Shown here in pieces: positions 19,422-29,695 of a DNA stretch of 64,000 nt; within the stretch, counting starts at the first letter, position 1; every line of letters begins with the position of its first letter. This DNA comes from Chrysophaeum taylorii (lineage: Eukaryota; Sar; Pelagophyceae; Pelagomonadales; Pelagomonadaceae). The translations under genes and the position numbers were made by a program. The notes beneath the pieces were generated by a model. The model did no database searches and was not told the origin of the DNA. It saw nothing but the letters and a program-made list of their open reading frames with translations. The stretch is from assembly GCA_029834535.1 (NCBI GenBank), contig JAQMWT010000533.1:248001-312000 (forward strand). The letters are read 5' to 3'.

Positions 19422-22130
19422 TTGAATTCCGTTACAACCACGAGGGGGGGGCGGTCGCTTGCTTGTGCATATCTAAGATGCGACCGACAACCAGCGCTGG
19501 GCTTTTGGTCGGAGTGGAGTGGGGGTCACCTTCATATTTGTCTGCTTCGGCGCCTTCCTAGGGGGGATGAGTGGGGTCCTCACCACAGCGCCGCCGGCGA
19601 AAGCCTGCCACACCAGGATGATGGAAGTTCGTATTGCGGTGCGATGCCGGCGACGATCTTACCATCAGGTAGGTCTCCAACAAGGGAAATGACACGTCGA
19701 AAGATGAGTCTTTCTTTCTTTCTTCCCCCCCCCCCCTCCACAACCACGCCGCCATAACCTTCCAGCACCCGAGTAAGTAAGAGAGAGAGAGCGCTCTCTC
19801 GGAGCGAGCTGAAGTAATAAAACTTGTTTTCGCTCCTCCTGCGTTGTATGCGAAGTCTCTGGCACGGTCTCCAGGCACATCGTGCATCTATGGTCGGTGC
19901 TCGGTGGAGGCATTCTTCAGCACTTTCGTGCACCCCTCATGTCGGTTTCGTGCATTCACTTCAAAGACGATTTATTCGAGCTGGCCCATCCTTCCGTCTG
20001 CCAATTGGCCGGCCGGCAGCACCGAGAGCACGACAGTGCAGGCGCTTGCGCGCGTGTAGCCGAAGTTGCCACCTCGGTACATTTCTTGCCCTTTTTCGAG
20101 CTTCCAGACGACCGAAGTCCAGCGTCGGGAAAGCTCGTACGCCGACTCGACGACGCGCTTCCGTCCCGCCTTTTCGCAAACTGCAGGGGGTGCGATTGAT
20201 AACAGCCTCCCTGAGACGAACCAAGTCGCTTTTTTTGACAGTCGCATAAGGATCAAGTTACGACACGAGTAGCATGCCCTTCATCTGTGGCCATACGATG
20301 ATATTCTTCGCGCGTCCTCGAATCGCACTCTATCGGCGCAGTGCCCGCTGCAAGATGTATTTTGTCTTGAGTTCCGGCGCGTCGAACGTCTCTCCGAGTG
20401 GCGTCTCTCTCTGCGGTTCAGAGTGTCGATACCATGGCGCACAACTCGCCCGTTTATCGGTATTCTTGTAGTGCTTCTCCGCCACAATCTTCAATGCAAT
20501 GAGTTTGATGGTGCGGCAAAAAAACGTAGTGGTCGAGAAGCACGAACGCCGCTTCTTTACCGTGCCACGTTTCTGCGCGCTCGCGCGTCCACACTTCGTA
20601 TTCGCCTCTTGCATGACGAAGATAATTGGTGACTCCTCGAACTCAATGCGGCAACATGATTTTTTTCCGCCGATGACATCCTGTGTTAGGAACCACGCGA
20701 GTCTTGCCAGGGTCTCCAAGAAGATGATGTCCATCTTGTCCTTTGTGGCCTCGATCGCGTGCCGCGTCACCGCGCTGCTCGATTCGAATCATCGAGCCCC
20801 CGTGGATAGCAATCGACGGTCTCTGTACGCCGTGCCGGGCACTGTCCACTTTGCCGAGCGGCACTTCCAGTGCAGCTAGATGACCTTGGAGGCGAACCAG
20901 CGGTCGAGGTCATCGCGGCGATTCCACATCAGCGGCTGCTGTCGGTTGACTTTGCCCAGGTACAATGCGTCATCGCGGTAGCGGGCAACGCTGATCTACA
21001 ATCCTCCAATCTTGTTGGGAATTTTCCCTGAAGAAGCGATTCACCTGCGCAGCTGCGAAGAACAGAAGGTACACGCAGACCAACGCTGGGCGGACGACGC
21101 AGAGGGGCACAAAATGGGCAGGCAAAGAGGACAGACAACGTGCGAAAACAGCAACTTTGTGCACAAGGTCCAGACACCGAACGAAACGCGCGCGATTGGG
21201 CACAACGTGTTTGGTTTGCGGAGAGAAACTGTTGCAGCGTGTACTCGGTGACAACAGAGCGGCCCCACGTCACGCGAGCCGACCGACAGGGTGCGAAGTT
21301 GGCACGATTCACGCGCATTACACATGGATTGCCACGAAGGGGCGTCGACTGGGGGGCGCGAACGTAGCACAACGCCGGGATTTGACGCAAGCCTTTATAG
21401 ACTTGAGCAGGCACGACACGGGCTGACATGTCGAGCTGCGGCGACGGAGCGAGACAGCAGCACGAGACGTCGAGCAGCAGAACATTGCGCGTGTCGACGT
21501 CAGAGCTTGCTCTGTGGGAACGAGAAAGGTGAAAGTTTCGGGGCAATCAACAAACAACAACGACGACAACATGCCGCGGACGAAGAGAGTGTGAGTATGA
21601 GATTGAGTTGGCAAAAAATAGTGCCTCTTCGGCCTTCAGAGCGGGCTGTTAATAATTCGAGATTTTCCTTCGTCCCTACTAGCGAGCGCAGATTTCCGGT
21701 CGTCGTCGTCGCCGATCTTGGTCGTGATATTCTCCTTGATCAAAGCACGGTCGCCCCTTAGATCGGGTGCCTGATCTACCAAATGCCATCGGTACCAGCA
21801 CGACCTCGATCCGACATAATGGCAAAATACGCATGCTGGCTTTCACGCCAAACCTTTACGCGTGGACGAGACTAATAACACACAGAGTAACATAATCATA
21901 TGGTTCTTGCAAAGCGCAAAGACTCAGGCTCCAAGAGACAGAATGAATGAGCGCAGAGGAAGAGAAAGAAAAAAAGACCACGGAGTCACGCCACTCTAGG
22001 GGGGGGGGCAGACAAGCAGACAAGGCACGCGCGCTAGAAGTTTATCCTCTAGGGGGAGAGCAGCTTACGCGCAACAACGCAAGCAACAACACGGAGTAGG
22101 AGTCGCCATGATATGTTCACAAAATTCTTT
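19422..22130. other. 2.7-kb region without a supported gene
   Basis: Reading both strands, I find no family I can name. Minus-strand frames at 20330-20734 and 20929-21546 are open for 135-205 codons but have no motif, and several short frames around 19960-20260 overlap. The composition is host-like rather than AT-rich, so a multi-exon or decayed host gene on the minus strand between 19.9 and 20.9 kb is possible. Low-complexity runs are CTTT/C at 19710-19735, GA at 19785-19800 and poly-G at 22002-22010. Confidence 0.4.
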
Positions 22131-24381
22131 TTACCACGTGTAGATGCCTCCGCGCTTTACGAACATGTCGTAGTCGAAGCCAGCTTGCTCGAAGACCTCG
22201 GCAGGATCATCGAGGATTGAGATCTCGCGAGGCATCTTAGATCCATCGCTGCAGTCTAGCCAGCGCATTTTTTCATCGAGCAAGAGGTAACTTGCTTGCA
22301 TTTCGTTGTTAGTCTCCGGCACGAGCGAGGCTTGGGCGCTGTGGCGATCGACGAACGCAGCAAACTGGTCAGGCGAGACGACGAGGGGACGCGCATCGCG
22401 AAGGTCACCGCCGATGCCGCCGTTCTCCCCGTCCAAGACGAGGCATTGGAAGACTTTCCAGCGAAACGGGTCGAGCCGCGTAACGGGCGCATTCATATCT
22501 TCTTCGTGATTCAGCGAGGTGACGACGGTGTTCAACTTAAACTTGATATCTTGCTGCGAGACCCAGTCTCTCACGCGAAAGATCTGCTCGAGATGCTCGA
22601 TGCCTGCGAGACCCGGAGCCGCGCGGCCGAGCCGGGCGTTGATGTCGGGATCAAACGAGTCGCAGCTGATCCCGAGGATGTCAACAAACTTCCCATACTC
22701 GCGCATCCAGTGTTTCGAGATTAACGAGCCTGGAATAGGCAATGCAGACAAAAATTTGGGGTCATCACGAACGCACCGTTGGAGATGATGGCCGTCGAGA
22801 CGGCGAGCTCGGTCGATGCGAATCGAAGGAGCTCGCCTAGAAATGTTGGCTCGAGAAACGGCTCGCCGCCCGCGATGTTGAGCTTTTCCATGCCAGCCGC
22901 CTCGAGCAAGCTCAGGCCGCGTTTGGCGTCTTCCAAAGACAGCATCTGGGACGTTTTGGCCGTGTGGAAGCAGAACTTGCATCCCATGTTGCAGCGGCGC
23001 GAGATGAAGTAGTTCACAGAAACTGGTGCGCGTCGCGGCGTCGACGCGAGCGCCTCGACGAAGTGAGAACCGAAGAGCCGCTTCATGAGCGCCCACCACG
23101 CGATCAACCTGCCGAAAAAAAAGGTCTTGTTGCTCCTGAAGTGGGATCGTTGCGGGCTGTCAGTCTTTTCGTTTCGGAGGGGATGAGCAGGGCCATGCTT
23201 CAGGCGTCGACACGAGCGCATGATTTCGTCGTCGACAGGCGCCGAGTCAGGCGACCAATAGCGCCAAAGGAATCGCGGTGCCATAAGCGTGCCAAGCGAC
23301 AGCAACTTATCCAGCCTCCAGCCGAGCGACACCGAGAGCCAGTTCATCGACAGCCCGACGACGGGTTCGCCAGGCGTGTCGGCTTCGTTCTGAACTTCGT
23401 GGAACCACCAGGGTGGCACATAGAGGAGATCCTGCGTTTTGGCGTTGGAAGTTCGTCGCGTCTAAATTGAGGACAAATCGCACTCACTCCAGGTTCGATG
23501 GTGATGACGGCCCGGTCGGCGCGGTCGTAGGCGGGAAACCGAGACGCGCTTCTTTCTCGGTCGTGGTCATTCACAACGCTCATGTAGGCAACGTTCGCTC
23601 TTGGGAGGACGTAGAGCTCGGGCGCGGCCGACGGCGGCCACAGATGCCACTTTTTACGACCTTGGAGCTGCAAATAGAGGTTCACCGAGGGATCGGCGTG
23701 GCAGCGCGTGAACGTTTTCCTGTTGCCGATAAAGAGGAGAGCAGCGAGTTCCCCCCACTCGGCGCCCTCAGTACCACGCAACTCGTCGATGCGATCAGTG
23801 TCAACGCAGGCTCGGAGCAGCGCGCGGCCTTGTTCTTCGTCGAACACCTCGTGCACGGACTTGGCGTTGACCGTAGATCCAGTGGCGATGCGGTCGACGA
23901 GCTCGCCCAGCTCAATCTCCTCCTCCACGACACCCCTCGACTCGTACGAGTGCACGAGAACCTTTGTGGTACACGCCTCCGCTGAAAAGCGCTCGAGAGT
24001 GATGGTCTCTGGCTGCCACTTTCGAATCACAAACGGTGCGTCGGCGTCGCGGATGAGTTTCTTGATGACGCGAGAATCAGTCGACAACGGAACCTCGCCT
24101 ACCGCGAGGCGGTCGCCCCGGCCGCGACCAGCGTTTTCTCCGAGAAAAAACATCACGCGTGTGCACGCGACGCCCTGAAACAGGACGAGCAGACTCCCCA
24201 TCACGACGACAACAACGACCGTGGTCGTAAATGTCGGGGCGTAAATGACAACACCGGCGAGGGAGCCGATAGCGATGCGTTTGAGGCCAAGGATGTGCAG
24301 AAGCAACATTGCGCCCCACAAGACCTTGGCCGAACGCGTCTTTACGGCGTTTAAAACGCTTCGTGGGCAGACGACTGTCAT
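22131..24381 (-). CDS. RSAD2: JmjC/cupin 2OG-oxygenase fused to viperin (radical-SAM, RSAD2-like)
   Basis: Three exons (24381-23488, 23431-22777, 22729-22131) with introns of 56 nt (23432-23487, GTGAGT..CAG) and 47 nt (22730-22776, GTGCGT..CAG) give exactly 715 codons plus stop. Residues ~22-80 hold two hydrophobic segments (membrane anchor). Residues ~95-335 are a JmjC/cupin-8 domain with the Fe ligands H228, D230 (RCHADPSVN) and H309 (PPWWFHEV). Residues ~430-715 are a viperin domain: CNMGCKFC (445-452, CX3CX2C for the 4Fe-4S cluster and SAM), GGEPFLEP, ISCDSFDPDIN, RWKVFQCL, VPETNNEM and KRGGIYTW at the end. Animal viperin turns CTP into chain-terminating ddhCTP. No stop separates the domains; a weaker 105-nt in-frame intron (23109-23213) is possible but would not break the fusion. 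Start: the first ATG, since the longer frame begins at TTG. Confidence 0.85.
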
Positions 24382-24774
24382 GACCTGAGCAATCTCTCCG
24401 TGATTAGGACTGCAGACCGGACCAAGACGCCACAAAATATGCAACTGTTCGTGTCGTGTTGGACACTAATCTCAACAACTACTCTGCATATGCACCTGAG
24501 AGCGCGCGTGTCCGACACACCTTTCGTCTGTGTTGTTTTGTGGGATAGGAGGGATGTACACCTTCGTCTGTGTTGAACACAACTTCTTCAAGAGTTTATT
24601 TTTCCGACATTGGACAGCTGTTCTAGGATTATTATTATTATTATAGCAAACACTACTTCTTCTTACTATTATGAGTATACGTACTGTAGTGGTTCCAGGA
24701 TGATCCTTTGTATCGTTGAAGTCTCGTAATAACCTTTTTGGAAAAGCCACCTGACAACTCGATCTTGTTCGACC
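24382..24774. promoter_or_regulatory. Shared intergenic promoter of viperin-fusion and kinase-fusion genes
   Basis: The 393 bases between the two divergent start codons hold an AT-rich core (TTATTATTATTATAG near 24630) and a repeated ACCTTTCGTCTGTGTTG / ACCTTCGTCTGTGTTGAA pair at about 24520 and 24550. The paired direct repeat is a candidate regulatory site. Co-regulation is inference from the head-to-head layout. Confidence 0.45.
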
Positions 24775-26379
24775 ATGAAGTTGGTCGTCGCGGTCGTTGG
24801 GGCCCATTGCTGCGGCAAGACGACGTTGGCGAGGAAGTTCGCCGCTCAAACCGGCGCGCGTTTCGATCAAGAGCTCGGTGAGAAGTTGGCAGAAGAGGCC
24901 GGCACTGCGGCTGGTGTCGACGACGAAACTGTTCTAGCGCGCGAAACGGAGCGCGATCGCGACGATGTCTGCTTGCGCGTGGTGGAGACATGGCATACAG
25001 GAAATTTCGGGTGGCACAAGTTGCGGCGGGATCGCGGCCTCGCAGATGGACACGACTTGGAAGCGCGCACGCGACGAGCGGTTCGCGAGGTCGCGAGAGA
25101 CCACAAGGTAGTCTTCTTTGTACTTCGCTGCTCGGACCAGGAGCGGCGGAAGCGGCGCGAAAAATCCGGCAGGACGCGGTTACCGCCGTTCGACAACATG
25201 GATGAGGAGGAAATGTTCGAGGCAACGTTTCGCGTCGGCGAGGTAGCGATCGAAGAAGTGCGCCAACTCGTGGAAACCCAAACGGCCGAAAACCGGGCTG
25301 GTATGATAGTGGTGGACGTCTCGACCGACGGCGAGATCGAAGACATCGTCGACATCATGCATGCCGAGCTGCTGAAAGCGCTCGCGCGCGACGACTTCGT
25401 CGACGCGGAGCGTCTCTCGGGCTCGATGCGCTCGGCACGCGTCGCGCTCGAGAGCGCCATCGACGCCGTCCCGGGGCTGCGCGAGTTGCTGGCGAGGCAC
25501 AAGTTTCCGGCGGTACAACGTCGAATCCCGGGAAGCGGTGTTGTTCCTGACGGCGCGAGCGAGTCGACGATCGTGAAAGAGGTGGCCGATGCGCTCTGCG
25601 TGACGTCGACGTCGACGTCGAGCCCCCCTCTGGCACCACTCCGCGCGTTCGTCGACGCCGTATCATGCAAAGATCTGGAGGGCGCGTTCTACATCCCCGA
25701 GACACTACGTCGTATTTGCCCCACCAAAAAAGAACAAACGACAAGCCTTGTACGGCGCGCGCTCGACGCCACCGTCGACCATGGCTTTGCCGTCGTGTAT
25801 CGTGGGCTCGTGTCGACGGCGGCGTGCGATGCAATCGTGGGCGAACTCGAGGCTGCGCGTCGCGGCGAGCTCGAGAAGATAACCGGGCTCAACCGCCACA
25901 AGTGGAAGAATTTCAACGAGCCCAAAACGTGCTCGAACGCAAAGATCGAGCTCACTTTTGTTAAGAGCGCGGTGGCTCGCCAAAGGAGAGTTGAGGTGCA
26001 CGCGGCGCTGGCCAAGAGAACCGGTCGAGAGGAGTGGGCCCGACCTAACCCCCCAAGCAAGGAAGATCACGTCACGGTGTTTGCGTACGTCGAGGGCGCC
26101 GAGCTTCGGCCCCACCGCGACAAAGACATAAGCGACGCGAAGGCGCTCACCGCCGTCGTGGTCGTCGGAGATGAGTTTGAAGAGGGAGCGTTCTACGTCA
26201 ATAAAGATGCGGAGGTCGACCCCAGCACAGGCCACGCCACCGCCGAAAGTAGAGCCCGACGCCAGCGGTTCCCCGACCTTCGACGAGGGGATGCCGTGGT
26301 CTTCTGTAACGACAAGACGGTGCACGGCGTGGAACGCGTCGCGAAAGGACGACGGATCTCGGCATCGTTCCGCGTATGA
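24775..26379 (+). CDS. P-loop nucleotide/nucleoside-kinase-like domain fused to 2OG-Fe(II) oxygenase
   Basis: A 534-residue protein from an ATG at 24775. Residues 1-200 form a P-loop kinase-like domain: GAHCCGKTT (9-17, Walker A), VFFVLRCSDQERRKRREKSG (~113-133, Walker-B-like strand and Arg-rich lid), similar in layout to small nucleotide/nucleoside kinases and the AAA_28/NadR group. Residues ~310-534 form a 2OG-Fe(II) dioxygenase: LRPHRDKD (H447, D449), GDAVVFCNDKTVH (H517) and GRRISASFRV, whose Arg binds 2-oxoglutarate. The gap contains a helical linker. Specificity is unknown. It is divergent from the viperin fusion, recalling the CMPK2-RSAD2 pair of vertebrates and the kinase beside prokaryotic viperins; a role in supplying or modifying the nucleotide is inference. 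Confidence 0.78.
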   Translation: MKLVVAVVGAHCCGKTTLARKFAAQTGARFDQELGEKLAEEAGTAAGVDDETVLARETERDRDDVCLRVVETWHTGNFGWHKLRRDRGLADGHDLEARTRRAVREVARDHKVVFFVLRCSDQERRKRREKSGRTRLPPFDNMDEEEMFEATFRVGEVAIEEVRQLVETQTAENRAGMIVVDVSTDGEIEDIVDIMHAELLKALARDDFVDAERLSGSMRSARVALESAIDAVPGLRELLARHKFPAVQRRIPGSGVVPDGASESTIVKEVADALCVTSTSTSSPPLAPLRAFVDAVSCKDLEGAFYIPETLRRICPTKKEQTTSLVRRALDATVDHGFAVVYRGLVSTAACDAIVGELEAARRGELEKITGLNRHKWKNFNEPKTCSNAKIELTFVKSAVARQRRVEVHAALAKRTGREEWARPNPPSKEDHVTVFAYVEGAELRPHRDKDISDAKALTAVVVVGDEFEEGAFYVNKDAEVDPSTGHATAESRARRQRFPDLRRGDAVVFCNDKTVHGVERVAKGRRISASFRV

Positions 26380-27013
26380 ACATTGTTGGAGTGGCATTGT
26401 GAACTCTAGAGACACGCTTCTGACTGACCCACGCCACACCCCTCCTCTTCCACGATCAGCAGTCGACTGGCAAAACCCCGAGGGTCGCTGGCGACGACTC
26501 CCAACCCAAGCTTGGTTGGCTGGGCGTTTTGACATCCACTAGGACTCGCAGCAGACCCCGCCGAAGCTTGGTTGTTAGGGGAGAAAAAGAAATCAAAGTG
26601 CGCTTACAAGACGGGGGACGAGTGACGAAAGAAAGAAAGTCTCTGGGTCGGCAGGCGTATGCAGATTCAAAGTGAGTCTCCCAGACTCGGAAGGGCACGG
26701 AGAAGCTACCTCTCCCGAACAATGGCGTCTGGCGTGTGCATAGGCCCCCCGTGCCAAGTCACATTGTCGCGCTCGGGAGAAAGAGTGCTAGGACCCCGGC
26801 CGAAGCACGGGCAGTGCCAACGGGAGCGGGCGGAGGTATTGGCGACTGCGCGCCTACCTAGCCCCAACATCTACATATTTTATGTCTTGTGGGGGGTTCG
26901 ACTTTTTTCACTTATCTTTGGCGCACCTGCATTTATTTCTAACGCCCGCGTGATCGTCCTCGAGTACCTACCAAAAACGGAGCATCGGTGATCTGCACGG
27001 GGATGCCGCTCTC

Positions 27014-27052
<39 letters not shown>

Positions 27053-27575
27053 AGCGAACTCGAGTGGTTTGCACAACATATTGTCGGTGTGCGAGGGCGC
27101 TCGGGAAAAATCGGGCGCGACACGTCCAACCGTCTGGAGAGTGAGACGTCGAAATCGTCGGCACATCTTTCGGCTGCAGCTGGTGACCCTCGTGTCCCAG
27201 CAGGCAGCAGAAGGGGTAATCGCATGTTGGTCAGAAGAAGAAAGTAGAGAGGGTATCGACGAGACTGGAGCAAAGAGATCCTTGCCGCAGGAGCTTGTCG
27301 TCGTCCCTCCGAGTCCGTTCGATCACCAGAGGCGAGGCAAGCTCTGAAAGATCAAAGTCGGGGCGGCGCCAGAGCCACGACAAGTACGTAGGCAGGTCCC
27401 TGACGACGACGACGACGAGGACACCATTTTTTTTTGGTCGGGTCGTCGCCACGGTTCTGTACTTGGCATTCTGTTTGTGGTTTTTACAAGCAAGTTAGTT
27501 TTTCGGCAGGCAGAAGCGTCCGAAGTTTCTTGGGTGGTACTAACCCTTTATAGAAAGGTCCTGACGCCGATAAGG
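26380..27575. other. Intergenic region, 1.2 kb
   Basis: No gene is supported. It contains a (CAG)12 run (separate entry) and a T-run near 27427-27437. The near-repeat CCAAGCTTGGTTGGCTGGGCG / CGAAGCTTGGTTG at 26507 and 26561 is short. A 119-codon frame starting at 26988 owes its length to the CAG run. Confidence 0.5.
27015..27050. repeat. (CAG)12 microsatellite
   Basis: Twelve perfect CAG units in non-coding sequence. The poly-Gln reading it allows has no supported gene around it. Confidence 0.95.
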
Positions 27576-29309
27576 ATGAAGGTGCCGGTGGACCTCGAGA
27601 TGCCGACATCGAGCGGTGAATACGTGATCGACCGGAAGCTCGGGACGGGTTCGTACGCGACGGTGTGGCTCGCGTCGCGAGGGGATCAGGTTGTGGCGCT
27701 GAAGGCGATCTCGCGCGATCGTCTCAACGCGAAGCTTGCAGAGAACCTCGAGTCGGAGATGAGAATCCTGCGGGAGTTCGCGCACCCGAATCTCGTGGGC
27801 CTCGTGGAGATCAGCAAGCATCCGCAGTACATCTACATCGCGCTCGAGTACATGCGAGGTGGCGACCTACAGAAGTTTATTCGTCGCGAAGGAAGGCTGG
27901 GCGAAGGGACGGCGCGGAGGTTCATGGGGCACCTCGCGAGCGGGTTAGAGTTTCTGTGGTCGAAGAACCTGATCCACCGCGACCTCAAGCCCCAGAACCT
28001 GCTTTTGACCGAGGCCTCGACGACGGCGACCTTGAAGATCGCCGATTTTGGGTTCGCGAGGCGCTTAGAAACCGCGGCTCTCGCGGAGACGTTGTGCGGG
28101 TCGCCGCTTTACATGGCGCCCGAGATCCTGAGTTTCAAGCGGTACGACGCCAAGGCCGATCTCTGGAGCGTGGGGGCAATCTTGTTCGAGATGCTTGTCG
28201 GTTCGCCGCCCTTCGCCGGCCGCGACCATCGCGAACTCCTCGCGAACATCAAGACGACGACGCTGAGACTGCCCGCCGACGTGAGGGTCTCGCAAGCGTG
28301 CTTGGTCTTGTTGCAGCAGCTCCTCAAGCGCGACCCCGTTTCCCGCATCTCCTTGGATGACTTCGTGGCCTGCGAGTTCTGCCGCGGCGACGACGACGAT
28401 CGAAGCAGACCGCGTTCGGGCTCGCGACGACGACGCGACGACGCGCTCCGGTCGGCAGCGATCCGCGAAGACGACGAGGCCGACACCGACGACGACGACG
28501 AGATCCCGAGAATCCCGGCATCGCGGCGTCAGGTGATTTCGAGCCGGGGCACGACATCCTCGTCGTCGTCGTCCGCGGGCACGGCGACGAGCTTGGCCAC
28601 GACCCCGAGACCTGCCGCCGCCGCCGCCGCCGCCGCTCCTCCGGTGCGCGAACGACAGCTCACGACAAGCCGGCGCGAGGAAGCCCCGCCGAACACGACC
28701 TCGAGCGGGGAGTTCGTGGTAGTCGACCACGGCACGCGCCGACGGCGGAGACAATCTCGGCTCGCGGTCGAGTACGCGGACGAAGCCCTCGGCTGCGCGC
28801 TCACGCTCGGCTGGGTCGGCGACGGCGTCGCCGACAAGCCGGTCGAGGCCCTGGCGGTCTACGTCCAGGCAATTCGCGTCGCGCAGAGCGCCTTCAAGGC
28901 CGCGCGCGCCGCCGCCTACTCTGGCGGAGATCGCCAAAGGGCGCTTCTCGCGCTCGTCCGCGATCAGCACGACGTTCTCCTCGCTCGCGCGGACGACGCC
29001 CGCACAGCCGTCAGATCCCCCGCGACCCTCGGCGGCTCCTGGAAGACGGCCACCCGCGCGACGAGACCCGTCCCCGCACTCGTCTACGAAGCCGCCATGA
29101 ATGCCGCTCGTACCGGGGCCGCCCGCGAATCTCTCGGCGATACCGAATCTGCCGCGAACAAATATGCCCAGGCATCGCGCTGCCTCGCCGCCCTCCTCTT
29201 CTCCTTTGACCTATCTGACACGGACCGCGCGGCCATCCTCGCCATCTCTCGCGGCCCCGTCGACCGAGCCCTCGAGCGAGTCGCCCTCTCCCGACCTCAC
29301 TCCTCCTGA
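27576..29309 (+). CDS. ATG1: ATG1/ULK-like serine/threonine kinase with C-terminal MIT-like region
   Basis: A 577-residue protein from the ATG at 27576; upstream in-frame codons lack an ATG. The kinase domain (~15-290) is complete: GTGSYATV (23-30), catalytic Lys in VALKAI (43), HRDLKPQN (134-141), DFGFAR (157-162), GSPLYMAPEIL (175-185) and DLWSVGAILFEMLVGSPPF. The combination matches ULK/ATG1 kinases, which start autophagy at the phagophore. Residues ~290-440 are disordered with Asp/Arg, Ser and Ala runs. Residues ~445-575 form paired helices with YAD..A..AL-like and YVQAIRVAQSAFKAA segments, resembling the tandem MIT (EAT) domain that binds ATG13. No AIM motif is claimed. ULK3/FUSED-like relatives are an alternative. 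Confidence 0.85.
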   Translation: MKVPVDLEMPTSSGEYVIDRKLGTGSYATVWLASRGDQVVALKAISRDRLNAKLAENLESEMRILREFAHPNLVGLVEISKHPQYIYIALEYMRGGDLQKFIRREGRLGEGTARRFMGHLASGLEFLWSKNLIHRDLKPQNLLLTEASTTATLKIADFGFARRLETAALAETLCGSPLYMAPEILSFKRYDAKADLWSVGAILFEMLVGSPPFAGRDHRELLANIKTTTLRLPADVRVSQACLVLLQQLLKRDPVSRISLDDFVACEFCRGDDDDRSRPRSGSRRRRDDALRSAAIREDDEADTDDDDEIPRIPASRRQVISSRGTTSSSSSSAGTATSLATTPRPAAAAAAAAPPVRERQLTTSRREEAPPNTTSSGEFVVVDHGTRRRRRQSRLAVEYADEALGCALTLGWVGDGVADKPVEALAVYVQAIRVAQSAFKAARAAAYSGGDRQRALLALVRDQHDVLLARADDARTAVRSPATLGGSWKTATRATRPVPALVYEAAMNAARTGAARESLGDTESAANKYAQASRCLAALLFSFDLSDTDRAAILAISRGPVDRALERVALSRPHSS

Positions 29310-29658
29310 CATCATCATGTTCCGCCCTATTCTTCTTGTTGTTGTTCTCTCCTGCTTCTTTTCTTTTTTTTTCTTATAGTACCACCACCACCACCTCCGA
29401 CGACGACGCCCCGCTCCCCCCCACCCCTTCCTTCCTCCCTTGTCACGTGAAGCATAGGGGGCCAGCAGCCCTCTCTGTCTGCATTACACTGCATTGCATT
29501 GCACTGCATTTCGCGCCGTCGTCTGTGCACACTGTCTCGCAACCCACCGGCGGCATCTGCACATAACCGCGCTCCCCGATTGCGCGAGCACTCTTGTATC
29601 CCACTCTATCGCCCCGCCTCGATCTACGCTCCTCCGAGGCCTCGTCGCCTTTTTATGT

Positions 29659-29695
<37 letters not shown>

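Noticed and set aside
20929-21546. 205-codon minus-strand frame
   Set aside because: No motif, low hydrophobic order, overlaps equally long frames on the other strand and has no convincing start context.
22131-23099. Viperin part as a separate gene with its own start
   Set aside because: The frame listed from 23099 is out of register with the CX3CX2C motif, and the correct frame runs open from the JmjC domain into viperin. A separate start at MKRLFGSH would leave the JmjC gene without a stop.
26988-27347. Poly-Gln frame downstream of the kinase fusion
   Set aside because: Its length comes from the CAG run; no domain, no codon bias and no family around it.
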